Assembly (NCBI RefSeq): GCF_016595435.1
Contig: NZ_JAENIJ010000003.1
Location: 1 to 64,000 of the forward strand
Direction: 5' to 3'
Length of the DNA stretch: 64,000 nucleotides
Origin: Luteolibacter pohnpeiensis
GTDB taxonomy: Bacteria; Verrucomicrobiota; Verrucomicrobiia; Verrucomicrobiales; Akkermansiaceae
Shown here: positions 9,144-18,436 of the stretch, one piece after another
Numbering within the stretch: the first letter of the stretch is position 1
Layout: every line of letters starts with the position of its first letter
The notes under the pieces: generated by a model
What the model was told of the DNA's origin: nothing
The model's input: the letters and a program-made list of their open reading frames with translations, nothing else
Databases searched by the model: none
Program-made: the position numbers and the translations under genes

Positions 9144-10238
9144 ATGCGGCGGCCGATACAACTGATGGCTCTGCTGATTATTTACATTCTGTTGGCACTG
9201 ACGGTTTCGTTCCTGTGCTCGATCTTGGAGGCAGTTTTGCTTTCGATCACTCCGGCTTCGATCGCAGGCGCAAAGGAAAAGGGGGCGAAATGGGGAGAGC
9301 GCATGGAGGGGCTGAAGTCTGATATTGATCGCCCGCTTTCCGCGATTTTGACCCTGAACACCTTCGCTCACACCATGGGCGCGGCTGGCGCGGGTGCACA
9401 GTATGCTAGTTTGTTTGGGAATGTGGGAGAATCGATCTTTGCAGGCGGCCTGACTTTGGCGATCCTGGTCATCACGGAAATCATTCCCAAAACTCTGGGG
9501 GCGAGGTTTGCGGTTCCACTGGCAGCTCCGGTTTCGGTGATGCTGGTTTTTCTAACAACCACTCTCAAGCCACTTGTATGGTGCTCCAAGCAGATCACCA
9601 AGTTGATCACTCCGAAAGGCGGGGAAAGTCACACCATGCAGCGGGAAGAAATTCTGGCGATGGCGCGCATGGCGGCGGAATCAGGATCGCTTGGACCGCG
9701 TGAAAGCCAATTCATGCAAAACCTCATCCAGCTACATGGCATGAAGGTGAAAGACATCATGACGCCGCGGCCGGTGATTTTTGCGCTGCCGCAAAGCACC
9801 AGCTTGGTCGAATTTGTGGAAAAAATCGAAGGCAAACCATTCACCCGAATTCCGGTTTATAAGACGAATCGGGATGAGGTGACCGGGTTTGTCATTCGTG
9901 AAGAAGCGTTGATCGCGCACCTGAAGGACGCGGATGATACCGGGACATTGGAACAAGTCGTGCGGCCGATCGCAGTGACGCCGGAATACACGCCGGTGGA
10001 TGTGTTGTTCCAAAGATTTATTTCTGAACGGCATCAGATCATGTTGGTCACCGATGAATTCGGCACCACCATAGGATTGGTGAGTTTCGAGGATGTGATC
10101 GAAACGATTTTCGGCTTTGAGATTGTGGATGAGAAAGACAAAGTCGCTGATCTCCAGACACATGCTCGCACGCTATGGCATGAGCGCGCCAAAAAGATGG
10201 GCATCGTGTTGGAGGAGGAAGTGCCGAAAGCCGATTAG
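9144..10238 (+). CDS. CNNM/CorC-type membrane protein with DUF21 and CBS pair
   Basis: 364 residues. Residues 1-150 hold about four hydrophobic segments with DUF21 features (LCSILEAVLLSITPA, NTFAHTMGAAGAGA, ITEIIPKTLGARFA). Residues 199-325 form a CBS pair (VKDIMTPRPVIFALP, FTRIPVYK, HQIMLVTDEFGTTIGLVSFEDV). CNNM/CorC proteins are linked to divalent-cation efflux, with CBS domains sensing ATP or Mg. The C-terminal CorC/HlyC domain seen in many relatives is absent; only about 40 residues follow the CBS pair. Another in-frame ATG lies at 9168. Three co-directional genes (this, the phosphoesterase and LysE) follow each other closely and may share transcription. Confidence 0.88.
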   Translation: MRRPIQLMALLIIYILLALTVSFLCSILEAVLLSITPASIAGAKEKGAKWGERMEGLKSDIDRPLSAILTLNTFAHTMGAAGAGAQYASLFGNVGESIFAGGLTLAILVITEIIPKTLGARFAVPLAAPVSVMLVFLTTTLKPLVWCSKQITKLITPKGGESHTMQREEILAMARMAAESGSLGPRESQFMQNLIQLHGMKVKDIMTPRPVIFALPQSTSLVEFVEKIEGKPFTRIPVYKTNRDEVTGFVIREEALIAHLKDADDTGTLEQVVRPIAVTPEYTPVDVLFQRFISERHQIMLVTDEFGTTIGLVSFEDVIETIFGFEIVDEKDKVADLQTHARTLWHERAKKMGIVLEEEVPKAD

Positions 10239-10318
10239 CTGGCTGCTGGATCGCCACGATTCTCGCATCGACAGAACCGAGAATTGTCAGGATAAGAGGC
10301 GCGGCGATGAGGTGGAAG

Positions 10319-11161
10319 ATGAGCAGACGAAAGTTTTTCGCGCTGGGCGGAGGATCGCTTTTGGCGGCTGGTGGCGGGATCGCTGAAGGCAAGCGCGAGG
10401 CGAAGTTGTTAGAGACAACCTTCAAGAAAATCACGGGGCTTGGGTTGAAACAACCGATTCGGGTTTTGCATCTCTCGGATCTGCATGCTTCCAGCGTGGT
10501 GCCTTGGTGGTTAATTTCCGAAGCGGTTCGGATCGGTCTTTCCCACAAGCCGGACATGGTTTTTCTAACAGGTGACTTTGTGACTGGCGGTGACTTTCAA
10601 TTCAAAGATTACCCGAAGCATCTGGCGGCATTGGAAGGTCAGCCCAATTGTTATGCCTGCCTTGGAAATCATGATTTGCCCTATTGGCCGGAGCACAAGC
10701 CGATGTCCGTCGCGCGGCGGCTGGAGCTGGATTTGAAATCGGTCGGGGTCAAGCTGCTGTTCAATCAGCGTGAAGACATTGAAGTGGCGGGTCAGCGGTT
10801 GCGCATCGCTGGCTTGGGAGATCTTTGGTGCAAGGAAGTCAAGCCGGAGGAATGCCTTGATCGTGTGGACCGTGAAATGACCGATGAGATCCCCACGTTA
10901 CTTTTGGCGCACAATCCAGATACGAAGAAGCGCGTGGCGGATTACCGCTGGGACGTGATGTTTTCCGGCCACACCCATGGCGGGCAGTTGGTGATTCCAG
11001 TGCTTGGCTGGCGGCCGATTTTGCCCGTTGAGGATCGCTCGATGGCAGAAGGGTTGCATGATTGGCGGGGACGGAAAGTTCATGTCACACGCGGTGTGGG
11101 GAATCTTCACGGGGTCCGGCTCAATTGCCCACCTGAGGTGAGTTTGTTAGATCTTTCCTGA
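10319..11161 (+). CDS. Tat-exported calcineurin-like metallophosphoesterase
   Basis: 280 residues. The N-terminus MSRRKFFALGGGSLLAAGGG is a twin-arginine signal. All metallophosphoesterase motifs are present: LHLSDLH (near 50), LTGDFV (near 84), LGNHD (near 116) and the metal-binding FSGHTHGGQ (near 216). The arrangement matches the YkuE-like group of membrane-proximal phosphoesterases. The substrate cannot be told. I chose ATG 10319 because a GAGGTGG stretch precedes it at good spacing and the Tat motif starts there; ATG 10307 is four codons upstream in the same frame. The next gene starts 8 bp after the stop, suggesting translational coupling. Confidence 0.9.
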   Translation: MSRRKFFALGGGSLLAAGGGIAEGKREAKLLETTFKKITGLGLKQPIRVLHLSDLHASSVVPWWLISEAVRIGLSHKPDMVFLTGDFVTGGDFQFKDYPKHLAALEGQPNCYACLGNHDLPYWPEHKPMSVARRLELDLKSVGVKLLFNQREDIEVAGQRLRIAGLGDLWCKEVKPEECLDRVDREMTDEIPTLLLAHNPDTKKRVADYRWDVMFSGHTHGGQLVIPVLGWRPILPVEDRSMAEGLHDWRGRKVHVTRGVGNLHGVRLNCPPEVSLLDLS

Positions 11162-11169
11162 CGGCGACG

Positions 11170-11793
11170 ATGTTTTCAGAATCCAAGTTGATTTTGTTTT
11201 TCGCGGCAACGGTCGCGATGATTCTAACACCCGGGCCTGCGGTGCTGTACATCGTGGCACGAGGTTTCAGCCAAGGCGTTAGATCGACGCTGATATCGGT
11301 CACTGGGATTTTTGTTGGAAATTTAAGCCATGCACTCGCGGCTGCGTTGGGCTTATCGGCGGTTTTCGCTTCGTCTCCGCTGGCGTATGCGATGTTGAAG
11401 TATCTGGGGGCTGGCTACTTGCTCTATCTGGGAATTCGAAAATTCATGACCAAGCCAGTGCCTGTGACAGATCCGACGTTCCAACAGGAAAATGCGGCAG
11501 CTGTTTTCCGCCAGGGCATGATGGTGGGATTGTTCAACCCGAAGATCGCCTTGTTCCTGTTGGCATTTTTACCTCAGTTCACCTCGCCGGGAACGAGCCC
11601 GATGTGGCTCCAGTTGCTGATTCTTGGAGTTGCCTTTGTGTTGATGGGCTATGTGGGAGATAGCTGCTTCGCCCTGCTTTCGGGATCGATCGGCGGCTGG
11701 ATCAGACGCCACCCGAAGTTTGGTGAAATGGAACGCTGGATCTCCGGCGGGATCTTCTGCTTGTTAGGGATCGGGCTTCTGTTGATCAAATAA
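11170..11793 (+). CDS. LysE/RhtB family amino-acid exporter
   Basis: 207 residues, the family's usual length, with about six hydrophobic segments. The N-terminus carries the family motif (LFFAATVAMILTPGPAVLYI, with TPGPA), followed by GVRSTLISVTGIFVGNLSH and a later GLFNPKIALFLLAFLPQF, all hallmarks of LysE translocators. Members export basic amino acids, homoserine, threonine or similar solutes across the inner membrane. The specific substrate is unknown. It follows the phosphoesterase by 8 bp. Confidence 0.92.
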   Translation: MFSESKLILFFAATVAMILTPGPAVLYIVARGFSQGVRSTLISVTGIFVGNLSHALAAALGLSAVFASSPLAYAMLKYLGAGYLLYLGIRKFMTKPVPVTDPTFQQENAAAVFRQGMMVGLFNPKIALFLLAFLPQFTSPGTSPMWLQLLILGVAFVLMGYVGDSCFALLSGSIGGWIRRHPKFGEMERWISGGIFCLLGIGLLLIK

Positions 11794-11810
11794 GCTCTGA
11801 ATGGGAAAAG

Positions 11811-11840
11811 AAAAACCCCGCCCTCGGAGGAGAGCGGGGT
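11811..11840 (-). terminator. Rho-independent terminator of the SASA esterase gene
   Basis: Stem ACCCCGC (11815-11821) with GCGGGGT (11834-11840), extended inward by three pairs past one mismatch, then a T run on the minus strand. It lies about 32 bp past the stop of the esterase gene. On the plus strand no T run follows, so it should not end the LysE gene well. Confidence 0.82.
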
Positions 11841-11872
11841 GATCCTGAATCGTTCTGAATCCGTGATTCGGA

Positions 11873-14800
11873 TCAGGAGTCTTCCGGTGTCACCAAGCGG
11901 AAGAACGCTTTAGGATGCGAAACCAGATTGATTTCCACGGTCCATGAATCGGTGAGACGGCTGCTGGTGACATCTTCGTCTTCCGAGCTGCTGACCGGAT
12001 ACCAGGTGACCAAATCATACGAGTATTCCAGCTCGATAGATGCGTCTGCAGCGTCCGGGTTGAGCGGGATGCTGTAGCTGGCTACGGTGCCGTTTTCGCC
12101 GGTGCTGACCTGGACTTGAGGCAGCGAGTTCGCCACCAGCGGATGGTAGCCCAGGGCATACTCCATCGCATTGCTCAGGCCATCGCCATCGGGGTCCGCA
12201 TCGTTCGCAGCTGCTGAATCTTCGGTGTTCTCCCAATAAAGTGCTTGGTATGCCGGATAGCCGACCTCTGTGGAAAGGAATCGAACATTGTCGAAATCGA
12301 GCACAGTTCCGGCTCCCGCAGTTTTGATCACACGGATGGCGAGGACTTGGTTGGCTGTGACGGTATCTCCGGTGGTGTAGGTGAGCCCCACGTCGGTGAA
12401 TGTCCCGGCAGCGTTACCGTTTTCCATGGCGTCCAGGTCTTCCTTGCTGAATGAAGCGGAAGCGACGGTTTCACCATTGGCCAGGATTTCGATGGTTGCA
12501 CCGCCAAAGGTGGATGGGTCATCGCGAACGCCGAGCGCGACCTTGAGAACGTGCGCGGTGTTGGGCTTTACCAAGGCCCGGGTGGTGTGCAGGAAGTAAT
12601 TTCCAGCGGAGCCGCCATCGAGAACGGCGACATGGCGACCGTTCATGTGGGACATGACACCGCTTTGGATGCGGTCCACTGCACCCGCGTAGGTTGCACT
12701 GCCTGGGTTGAAGATTCCATTGCTTCCATCGGCTGCGTTTTGGCCGTCAGCGGTGAGAATGCGCCAGCCAAGGATGGATGGGGAATCGGTGTTGGTATCG
12801 GTGGTGACCAGTTGTGAAGCGTCATCGGAAAGCAATCCCAGACCCGTGATGGTGGAGTCCCGGTTGTCCTCGAAGTTGCCGTTCCGTGGTGTCATGCCTG
12901 GAGTTCCGTTGAGAATTTCCAGCCATTGATCCGAGTGATCGGCCATACCGGCCGCGTTGAAATGGACGGTGTCTTTGAGTTTTCCGCCGTTTGCATCTTC
13001 CAAATGGAAACCGTCTGTCGTAGGTCCGATGAATACCAGTGGATCGGCGAAAATCGTCGCCCGCTGCCCGGCGGTAACCGGTTCTTCCTGCTTCAGGACC
13101 GCAGATGGATGGAACGATGCTTCCGCCATGTACCAAGGGGCGTCCCAGCCGCAATCGATTCTGGATTGTGAAATGATGGATGCCATCCGGGCGGCGTAAG
13201 TCACTGCAGTCGTGCTGTAGACCGAGTCGGTTTCACCTTGGTGCCACAAGACCGCGCGGAATCCGTGGTCCGGGAATGATTGCACGGCTGGTTTCAACCG
13301 ATCGTCATAGTGAGATTGGCCGGGAACCCATTGGCTTGTTTGCGTGCCGCCGACGCCCACGCAGATGAACCCGATGGGGAGATCGGTGGCGGCAGCGAGC
13401 TTGTCGCCGAGGCGTGACCAAACCGAGCCGTCGCTTGCGGTTGCAATCGGCATCGGATCGTAGGCGTGACGCCAGGTGGAGCCGGACACCGAAAGCCGGA
13501 CGCTGACCCGGTCATCGGTCGGAGTATAAGCCGGGCCACCATCGTTGGCGGAATTCGATTGGCCGGCGGTGACATAAACATCACCGACTCCGACTTTTTC
13601 CACCACCGCAGTCGCGGAAGGGGTGTCGTCGGTGACGGCGCGAACTTCAATCTGATACCAACCGCCAGCGGCAACCCCACTCAGGGTGCCCGAGTAGCTG
13701 CCCGCAGTCGGATTGGTCACGATCGTTTGCCAATCGGTGGTGGTGCCATTGTTCGTGGTGCCATCCATCACGACTGCGCGGGCCTCGATCCGGTCGCCCG
13801 TGCCGCTGAAGGTTCCGGAAATGGGAATGTCGGCGGTGTTGGAGTCACCGCGTTGGATGACTTCACGGGTTGATGGACGCTCGATCGTGGCTTGTTTCGG
13901 AACATCGCCAACGGCGTATCCAGCCACGTCGATTTCCTGGATCACGATGCCGTTGTTGGTGCCAGTCCCTCGGGTCGGGGTTTCAAAATTGAATCGGACT
14001 GCGTCCACTCCACTGGCGATGATTCCCGTTGGCGAGGACAGGACGACTTTTGAGATCGCGGCGGTGTTGCTCGCACTGCTGAACGGGCTGTAGTCGACGC
14101 TTTGTGCTGCGAGCCAGGTCGATGTGCCGACGAGTCGATACTCCAGGGAATACTTTTGGTTGGCGTAGGTTTGGGTACCTCCGGACTTCCAGCCAGCGAT
14201 TGTTTGCACGGAGGAAATCACGTAACCTCCGGTATTGGTCCCGACGTTCAGCTCGAACGTGAGAGTCGCCGGAAGCCGACCGCCACCAGTGCGGTAGAAC
14301 GCTGCGGACGATGTGGAGGCCAGGCCATAACTTCCATCGTTTTGGCCACCGGCTCCGAATTGCGGGGCGATCGAACTGGTGAGTGAGCTGAAGGTTGGCT
14401 GGCCGCTATTGACCAAATCGGAAGTCATCACGTCTTCCGCAAAGGCTGCATCCGTATCACTCCACGTTGCATTCACCGAAACGGCGGGTAGCTCGGGAGC
14501 GGCGGCCGAAGGTGTGCCGGCGACATCGATTTCCCGAATCACCGTTCCCGGGTTCGGGGTGATGGTTGATCCTGGATCGCCAAAAATGAAGCGGATGCTA
14601 TCGACTCCGCTGGCGATCACTCCCTCCGTGTCGGTTAATTTGACGTGGCTTTCATAAGTGCCGCCGGTGCTTGAGAAGGGTTGATACAACACATTGCTCA
14701 GCGGGATGTATCCGGATGAGCCGACGAGACTGACCTCGACGGTGAAATCCTGATTCGCCTGGATTTGAGCGGAGTTTGCCCAGCCCATGAAGGTATCGAT

Positions 14801-15127
14801 CGAAGTGATGTCGTAGCCATTCGTATTCACCGAAACATCCAGATCGTAGGTGACTTCCGCAGGGAAATCCGTGGTTGCCTGGAAATAGGTATTCGCGGCA
14901 TACGGGCTGTTTGCGTAGACGCCATCGTTGATTCCTGTTGCTGGGAAGGTGGCACTGGTGGAGGTGGCCGTAACGCTTGCCAAGGTAGATTGGCCATTGT
15001 TGATGAGATCGGTGGCACTCGCCTGGTCAGCGAAGGCCAGTGCCGTCGTCGATTGCTCGGTTTGAATGTTGATCTCTCCATGCGCCATCGTAGCTAGCAG
15101 CAAGAGATAAGGGAAAGGTGACTTCAC
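11873..15127 (-). CDS. Exported SASA-type (sialate O-acetylesterase-like) esterase with duplicated N-terminal domains
   Basis: 1,084 residues from GTG 15127 (an upstream in-frame GTG at 15157 lies inside a hairpin). Signal peptide KSPFPYLLLLATMAHG. Two tandem copies of a roughly 190-residue beta domain follow (shared marks: SxLVNSGQPT or DLINNGQST, NDGxY, IASGVDxxRF, IREIDVAG or IQEIDVAG). A fibronectin-like linker domain comes next, then a SASA/CE6-type SGNH hydrolase core with VTAGQSNSAN (near 520), WHQGETD (near 626) and DTVHFNAAG (near 719), matching Ser, Glu and Asp-His catalytic blocks. A jelly-roll-like domain follows, and the C-terminus has DPDGDGLSNAMEYALG (near 980) plus a beta module ending FFRLVT. 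Probable role: deacetylation of polysaccharide outside the cytoplasm; the substrate is unknown. Confidence 0.88.
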   Translation of the reverse strand: MKSPFPYLLLLATMAHGEINIQTEQSTTALAFADQASATDLINNGQSTLASVTATSTSATFPATGINDGVYANSPYAANTYFQATTDFPAEVTYDLDVSVNTNGYDITSIDTFMGWANSAQIQANQDFTVEVSLVGSSGYIPLSNVLYQPFSSTGGTYESHVKLTDTEGVIASGVDSIRFIFGDPGSTITPNPGTVIREIDVAGTPSAAAPELPAVSVNATWSDTDAAFAEDVMTSDLVNSGQPTFSSLTSSIAPQFGAGGQNDGSYGLASTSSAAFYRTGGGRLPATLTFELNVGTNTGGYVISSVQTIAGWKSGGTQTYANQKYSLEYRLVGTSTWLAAQSVDYSPFSSASNTAAISKVVLSSPTGIIASGVDAVRFNFETPTRGTGTNNGIVIQEIDVAGYAVGDVPKQATIERPSTREVIQRGDSNTADIPISGTFSGTGDRIEARAVVMDGTTNNGTTTDWQTIVTNPTAGSYSGTLSGVAAGGWYQIEVRAVTDDTPSATAVVEKVGVGDVYVTAGQSNSANDGGPAYTPTDDRVSVRLSVSGSTWRHAYDPMPIATASDGSVWSRLGDKLAAATDLPIGFICVGVGGTQTSQWVPGQSHYDDRLKPAVQSFPDHGFRAVLWHQGETDSVYSTTAVTYAARMASIISQSRIDCGWDAPWYMAEASFHPSAVLKQEEPVTAGQRATIFADPLVFIGPTTDGFHLEDANGGKLKDTVHFNAAGMADHSDQWLEILNGTPGMTPRNGNFEDNRDSTITGLGLLSDDASQLVTTDTNTDSPSILGWRILTADGQNAADGSNGIFNPGSATYAGAVDRIQSGVMSHMNGRHVAVLDGGSAGNYFLHTTRALVKPNTAHVLKVALGVRDDPSTFGGATIEILANGETVASASFSKEDLDAMENGNAAGTFTDVGLTYTTGDTVTANQVLAIRVIKTAGAGTVLDFDNVRFLSTEVGYPAYQALYWENTEDSAAANDADPDGDGLSNAMEYALGYHPLVANSLPQVQVSTGENGTVASYSIPLNPDAADASIELEYSYDLVTWYPVSSSEDEDVTSSRLTDSWTVEINLVSHPKAFFRLVTPEDS

Positions 15128-15154
15128 GACTGAGGTTTTTGTTATGTTATAGAA

Positions 15155-15212
15155 CACTTGGAATAAAAATAGGGTCTTTCGATGAACCGATCAAATCGGT
15201 GCGTTCCAAGTG
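15155..15212 (-). promoter_or_regulatory. Nested inverted repeats in the leader of the esterase gene
   Basis: Outer arms CACTTGGAA (15155-15163) and TTCCAAGTG (15204-15212) are perfect complements; between them sits a second perfect hairpin, ACCGAT with ATCGGT and a 3-nt loop (15186-15200). The outer stem overlaps the possible GTG start at 15157 and ends 28 bp before GTG 15127. It could be an operator or a structured mRNA leader. No known riboswitch class is recognised. Confidence 0.4.
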
Positions 15213-15647
15213 ATTCGAATGCTCTTGATTTTCGAATTAGGTGACAAGCATTGAATTGCGTGAATTTTAGTTTGTTAGGGTGAAATTATAAGATGTCATC
15301 CATTTTCAATACCATGAATATGAGTGAATTATGTAAATTTGCATAAAGGTGGGCACCGTTGTTTTCAAGGATTTGAGGGAGTTTATCGAAACGTAATTTT
15401 CTGGGTCGGTCTTGGAGTTTGGTTAGCATAAATAATTAACAAAATTGCTGCAAAATGATGAGTCATAATCGAATTGTGCATGTTATCTATCGAAGAGTTC
15501 ATTTTGTGCATAATTGTCATATCGCCTGAGAGTGCCTGATAACCATCAAGATATTCCTGCTACAAAATCTCTCATGTGGATGCGTCTCCAAATTCGGGCC
15601 GAAATTCTCGCTTGCCGGGAGGGGAGGATCGCGCAGAGGGTCAGGAT
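15213..15647. other. AT-rich intergenic gap between divergent genes
   Basis: About 435 bp clearly richer in A and T than its surroundings, between the divergent esterase and oxidoreductase genes. I see no convincing ORF, tRNA or long repeat. It probably carries both promoters, but no single -35/-10 pair stands out. Confidence 0.5.
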
Positions 15648-16658
15648 ATGAGTTTGATGGAAAATGCTGACACTGTGAGATGGGGAGTGCTGGGCCCTGG
15701 TCGGATCGCCCGTGATGTTGTCAGGGATCTTCAAATGACTCCGAACGCCGTGCTGGAAGTGGTTTGCAGCCGCAGCCTGGATCGGGCAGAGGCGTTCGCT
15801 CAAGAATTCGGATTTCGTCGTGCGATGGAAGGGGAGGAGGCATTGGCTGCGGATCCGGACGTGGACATCGTCTACATTGCTTCGCCCCATCCGGCTCATT
15901 TTGAATCCGCCAAGCGCATGCTGCTTGCAGGCAAGCCGGTGGTTTGTGAAAAGCCGATGACGATGGATGCGGCTCAAGCTCGTGAGCTGATCGCCATTTC
16001 CAAACAGCAAAATGTGTTCCTGATGGAGGCTGTCTGGACGCGCTGTTTACCGGTCTTTCAAGTTGTCCGCAAATGGCTGCAGGAAGAGCGTGTCGGCCCC
16101 GGCAAACCGCGATTGGTCTCATCTTCGTTTTGTGTGGGTCTATCGAAAGATCCGAAGGATCGCTGGTTGAACCCGGAGCTGGGTGGCGGTGGCTTGCTGG
16201 ATCTGGGCGTTTATCCATTGACGGTGAGCCAGCTCGCCATGGGTGGTGGTGCACCGGTCGAGATCAAGGTGATGGCGGATTTCGCCGAAACCGGGGTGGA
16301 CGAAATGGTTTCCGGCTTGATGCGCTACGAGCATGGCGGGGTGGCGCGGTTCACCTGCAGCATGCGGACCGAATTCGAATGCCCGCTCGAAATCGGTGGC
16401 GAGGACGGATTCATTCGTGTCCCATCCCGATTTCTCGATGCAAACGAGGCAACTCTCACGGTGGGAAATCATAGCGAAACCGTGCGTGCGCCCCGTCGAG
16501 GCCAAGGCTATGTCCACGAGCTGGAGGAGGCGATGCGCTGTTTGCGATCGGGAGAGATCGAAAGCCCGATGATTTCGCACGCAGATACCCTGGCGACGAT
16601 GGAAACGATGGACCGCATTCGCGCACAAATCGGCCTGAAATATCCAGGCGAAGAATAG
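15648..16658 (+). CDS. Gfo/Idh/MocA family NAD(P)-dependent oxidoreductase
   Basis: 336 residues. An N-terminal Rossmann fold begins at once (VRWGVLGPGRIARDVVRDL, near 10-28), followed by the family signature EKPMTMDAAQARELI (with the EKP lysine, near 101) and LMEAVWTRCLPVFQ. A C-terminal substrate-binding part includes GGGLLDLGVYPL. Closest in style to the dimeric dihydrodiol/D-xylose dehydrogenase group. Members oxidise sugars or related polyols. ATG 15648 is preferred over the frame's earlier opening at 15576 because GAGGGTCAGGAT precedes it and the Rossmann strand starts nine residues later. Confidence 0.92.
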   Translation: MSLMENADTVRWGVLGPGRIARDVVRDLQMTPNAVLEVVCSRSLDRAEAFAQEFGFRRAMEGEEALAADPDVDIVYIASPHPAHFESAKRMLLAGKPVVCEKPMTMDAAQARELIAISKQQNVFLMEAVWTRCLPVFQVVRKWLQEERVGPGKPRLVSSSFCVGLSKDPKDRWLNPELGGGGLLDLGVYPLTVSQLAMGGGAPVEIKVMADFAETGVDEMVSGLMRYEHGGVARFTCSMRTEFECPLEIGGEDGFIRVPSRFLDANEATLTVGNHSETVRAPRRGQGYVHELEEAMRCLRSGEIESPMISHADTLATMETMDRIRAQIGLKYPGEE

Positions 16659-16779
16659 CAGCCAATAGCAGCCGACCGATGGAGCGGGGGATTGAGCGCT
16701 AACGACTCGCAAACGGGCTGCAATCCACGTGGCGGTGGGGCTTGATATTGTGCCGCAGCGGGGCAGAATCCATGCGCGC

Positions 16780-17562
16780 ATGACGACGACTTTTCCCGCC
16801 AATCTGGCACCACGACTGGACCCCATCCGGCAGCAGTTGCTGGAGCACCGGCTTTATCCACTGCTTACGGATCTCAAGTCGATCCGCTGTTTCATGGAGT
16901 ATCATGTGTTTGCGGTGTGGGATTTCATGTCGCTGTTGAAGGCCTTGCAGCGTGGCCTTACCTGCGTGGAAGTGCCGTGGCTGCCAGCCAAGGAACCGAA
17001 GCTCGCGCGCTTGATCAATGAGATCGTGCTGGGTGAGGAAAGTGATCTTTCGATCGGTGGTGAGCCCGGGAGCCATTATGAAATTTACCTGCATGCGATG
17101 GAGGAATGCGGCGCGGACACCGGGCCGATCGAGGCAGTGATTGCCAGACTACGGTCCGGTGCATGGCTGGAAGTCGCCTTGGCGGAGATCGAGGCACCAC
17201 AGTGCGTGCTCGATTTCGTTCAGCATACTTTCAAAGTGTTAACCGGCGGCAAATTGCATGAAATCGCGGCGGCGTTCACCTACGGTCGTGAGGATTTGAT
17301 TCCGGCCATGTTCGGCGAACTTGTGGCCAAGGTGGACGATTCGACACAAGGCAAGCTCAGCAAATTTCGTTATTATCTGCAACGGCATATCGAGCTCGAT
17401 GGTGACGAGCACGGCGAGATGGGCCGACAAATGGTTGCGCTGCTATGTGGCGATGATTCTGCACTTCAAAATGAGGCGGCGAATGCAGCTGCCGCTGCTC
17501 TAGAAGCGCGGCTGAAATTGTGGGATGGGATTGCAGAGATGCTGGAGAAAAAGGCGAAGTAA
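16780..17562 (+). CDS. DUF3050 protein (haem-oxygenase-like fold)
   Basis: 260 residues from ATG 16780. DUF3050 marks are clear: LYPLLTDLKSIRCFMEYHVF then AVWDFMSLLKALQRGLTC, VPWLPAKEP, INEIVLGEESD and SHYEIYLHAME, with a later HIELDGDEHGEMG. The conserved His and Glu residues in an all-helical frame resemble haem-oxygenase-like metal enzymes; no reaction is known for the family. A GTG at 16729 would add 17 residues that do not look conserved. It lies about 120 bp after the oxidoreductase on the same strand. Confidence 0.9.
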   Translation: MTTTFPANLAPRLDPIRQQLLEHRLYPLLTDLKSIRCFMEYHVFAVWDFMSLLKALQRGLTCVEVPWLPAKEPKLARLINEIVLGEESDLSIGGEPGSHYEIYLHAMEECGADTGPIEAVIARLRSGAWLEVALAEIEAPQCVLDFVQHTFKVLTGGKLHEIAAAFTYGREDLIPAMFGELVAKVDDSTQGKLSKFRYYLQRHIELDGDEHGEMGRQMVALLCGDDSALQNEAANAAAAALEARLKLWDGIAEMLEKKAK

Positions 17563-17607
17563 CGGTAATGGATTGAAAGCGTCATTGAATCACTTCACTT
17601 TCGCGAG

Positions 17608-17850
17608 GTGAAGAAGTTTTCGTTTATGCTTTTTGGCTTCGCCGTCTTTTCAATGATGTGGTGCTTTATGGTGCTGCTGAACATGGATCCGAAGGAGCTA
17701 TGGGCAGTTCCGATAGGGATAGCTTTTCTGGTCCTTTTTGGCATTGCTGCAACAATGGCTTTCGCCCTTAAAGCCTTGGAGAAATCCATAATAGAAATGA
17801 AAGTGATTCCCAAAGATGCTACTACTAATCAAGATGCACCGAACGCATGA
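17608..17850 (+). CDS. Small two-helix membrane protein
   Basis: 80 residues from GTG 17608, with GCGAG just upstream. Two hydrophobic segments (FSFMLFGFAVFSMMWCFMVL and VPIGIAFLVLFGIAATMAFA) are joined by a short loop, with a charged tail (KSIIEMKVIPKD). I do not recognise the family. It lies 45 bp past the DUF3050 gene. Codon use looks ordinary for the region, but with no homologue to cite its reality rests on the membrane pattern. Confidence 0.5.
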   Translation: MKKFSFMLFGFAVFSMMWCFMVLLNMDPKELWAVPIGIAFLVLFGIAATMAFALKALEKSIIEMKVIPKDATTNQDAPNA

Positions 17851-17887
17851 CGAGCTCTCAAATCAAGGAAGCCGATCTCTCAATAAG

Positions 17888-18379
17888 TTAATAGCTGTCA
17901 GGTGAGTAGACTTTAGGGTCTCTTGGTGGCTGGTATTTAGGGAGTCGACGATTGGGGAAGAATTTGAGTTTCGGACGAACATTGAGCCATAAGCCTGCAC
18001 CGCAAATGACTGCTCCATAAGCAATAATAGCAGTTCCGCCAAAGTTGAAAGCTACTACAAGAGTAAACAGCGAAAATAGCAATCCGATGATTAAAAGACC
18101 AAGTCCGAGATTGGCCTTTAACTCTAATTTTTCTCGGTATCGTTGATTGGCAGCGGACCCATGGGGCAAGCTCGCTGGATTTTCGCGTAGTTCGATGCAT
18201 TCTACAGCCGCGCACGCCCATTCCCATGGCCAACCATTTTTGGTCAACCTTTGTGCCACTTCGATGGGAGTTTGGGTTTGTAGCAAGATGCGAATGCTAT
18301 TTCGCTCGGCATCGAATGCTTCTTGATACGTGCTGGCAGGATTTTTCATCGAACTTTTCAGAATGCTGTCAGATTGCAT
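17888..18379 (-). CDS. Hypothetical membrane protein
   Basis: 163 residues. The N-terminal 90 residues are soluble and helical (ERNSIRILLQTQTPIEVAQR, NGWPWEWACAAVECIELREN). Two transmembrane segments follow (LGLGLLIIGLLFSLFTLVVA and TAIIAYGAVICGAGLWLNV), and the tail is basic and Pro-rich (RRLPKYQPPRDPKVYSP). The domain is not recognised. It faces the small membrane protein convergently with a 37-bp gap. A second possible start, ATG at residue 11, would lose little. Confidence 0.6.
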   Translation of the reverse strand: MQSDSILKSSMKNPASTYQEAFDAERNSIRILLQTQTPIEVAQRLTKNGWPWEWACAAVECIELRENPASLPHGSAANQRYREKLELKANLGLGLLIIGLLFSLFTLVVAFNFGGTAIIAYGAVICGAGLWLNVRPKLKFFPNRRLPKYQPPRDPKVYSPDSY

Positions 18380-18436
18380 CGTAGATGCGATTAAATTCGA
18401 TGAAGCAAAATAGTTATTCAGAGTCGAATGAACTGC

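Noticed and set aside
9110-9322. Other-frame ORFs inside the CNNM gene and similar overlaps elsewhere
   Set aside because: Shadows of well-supported genes in another frame.
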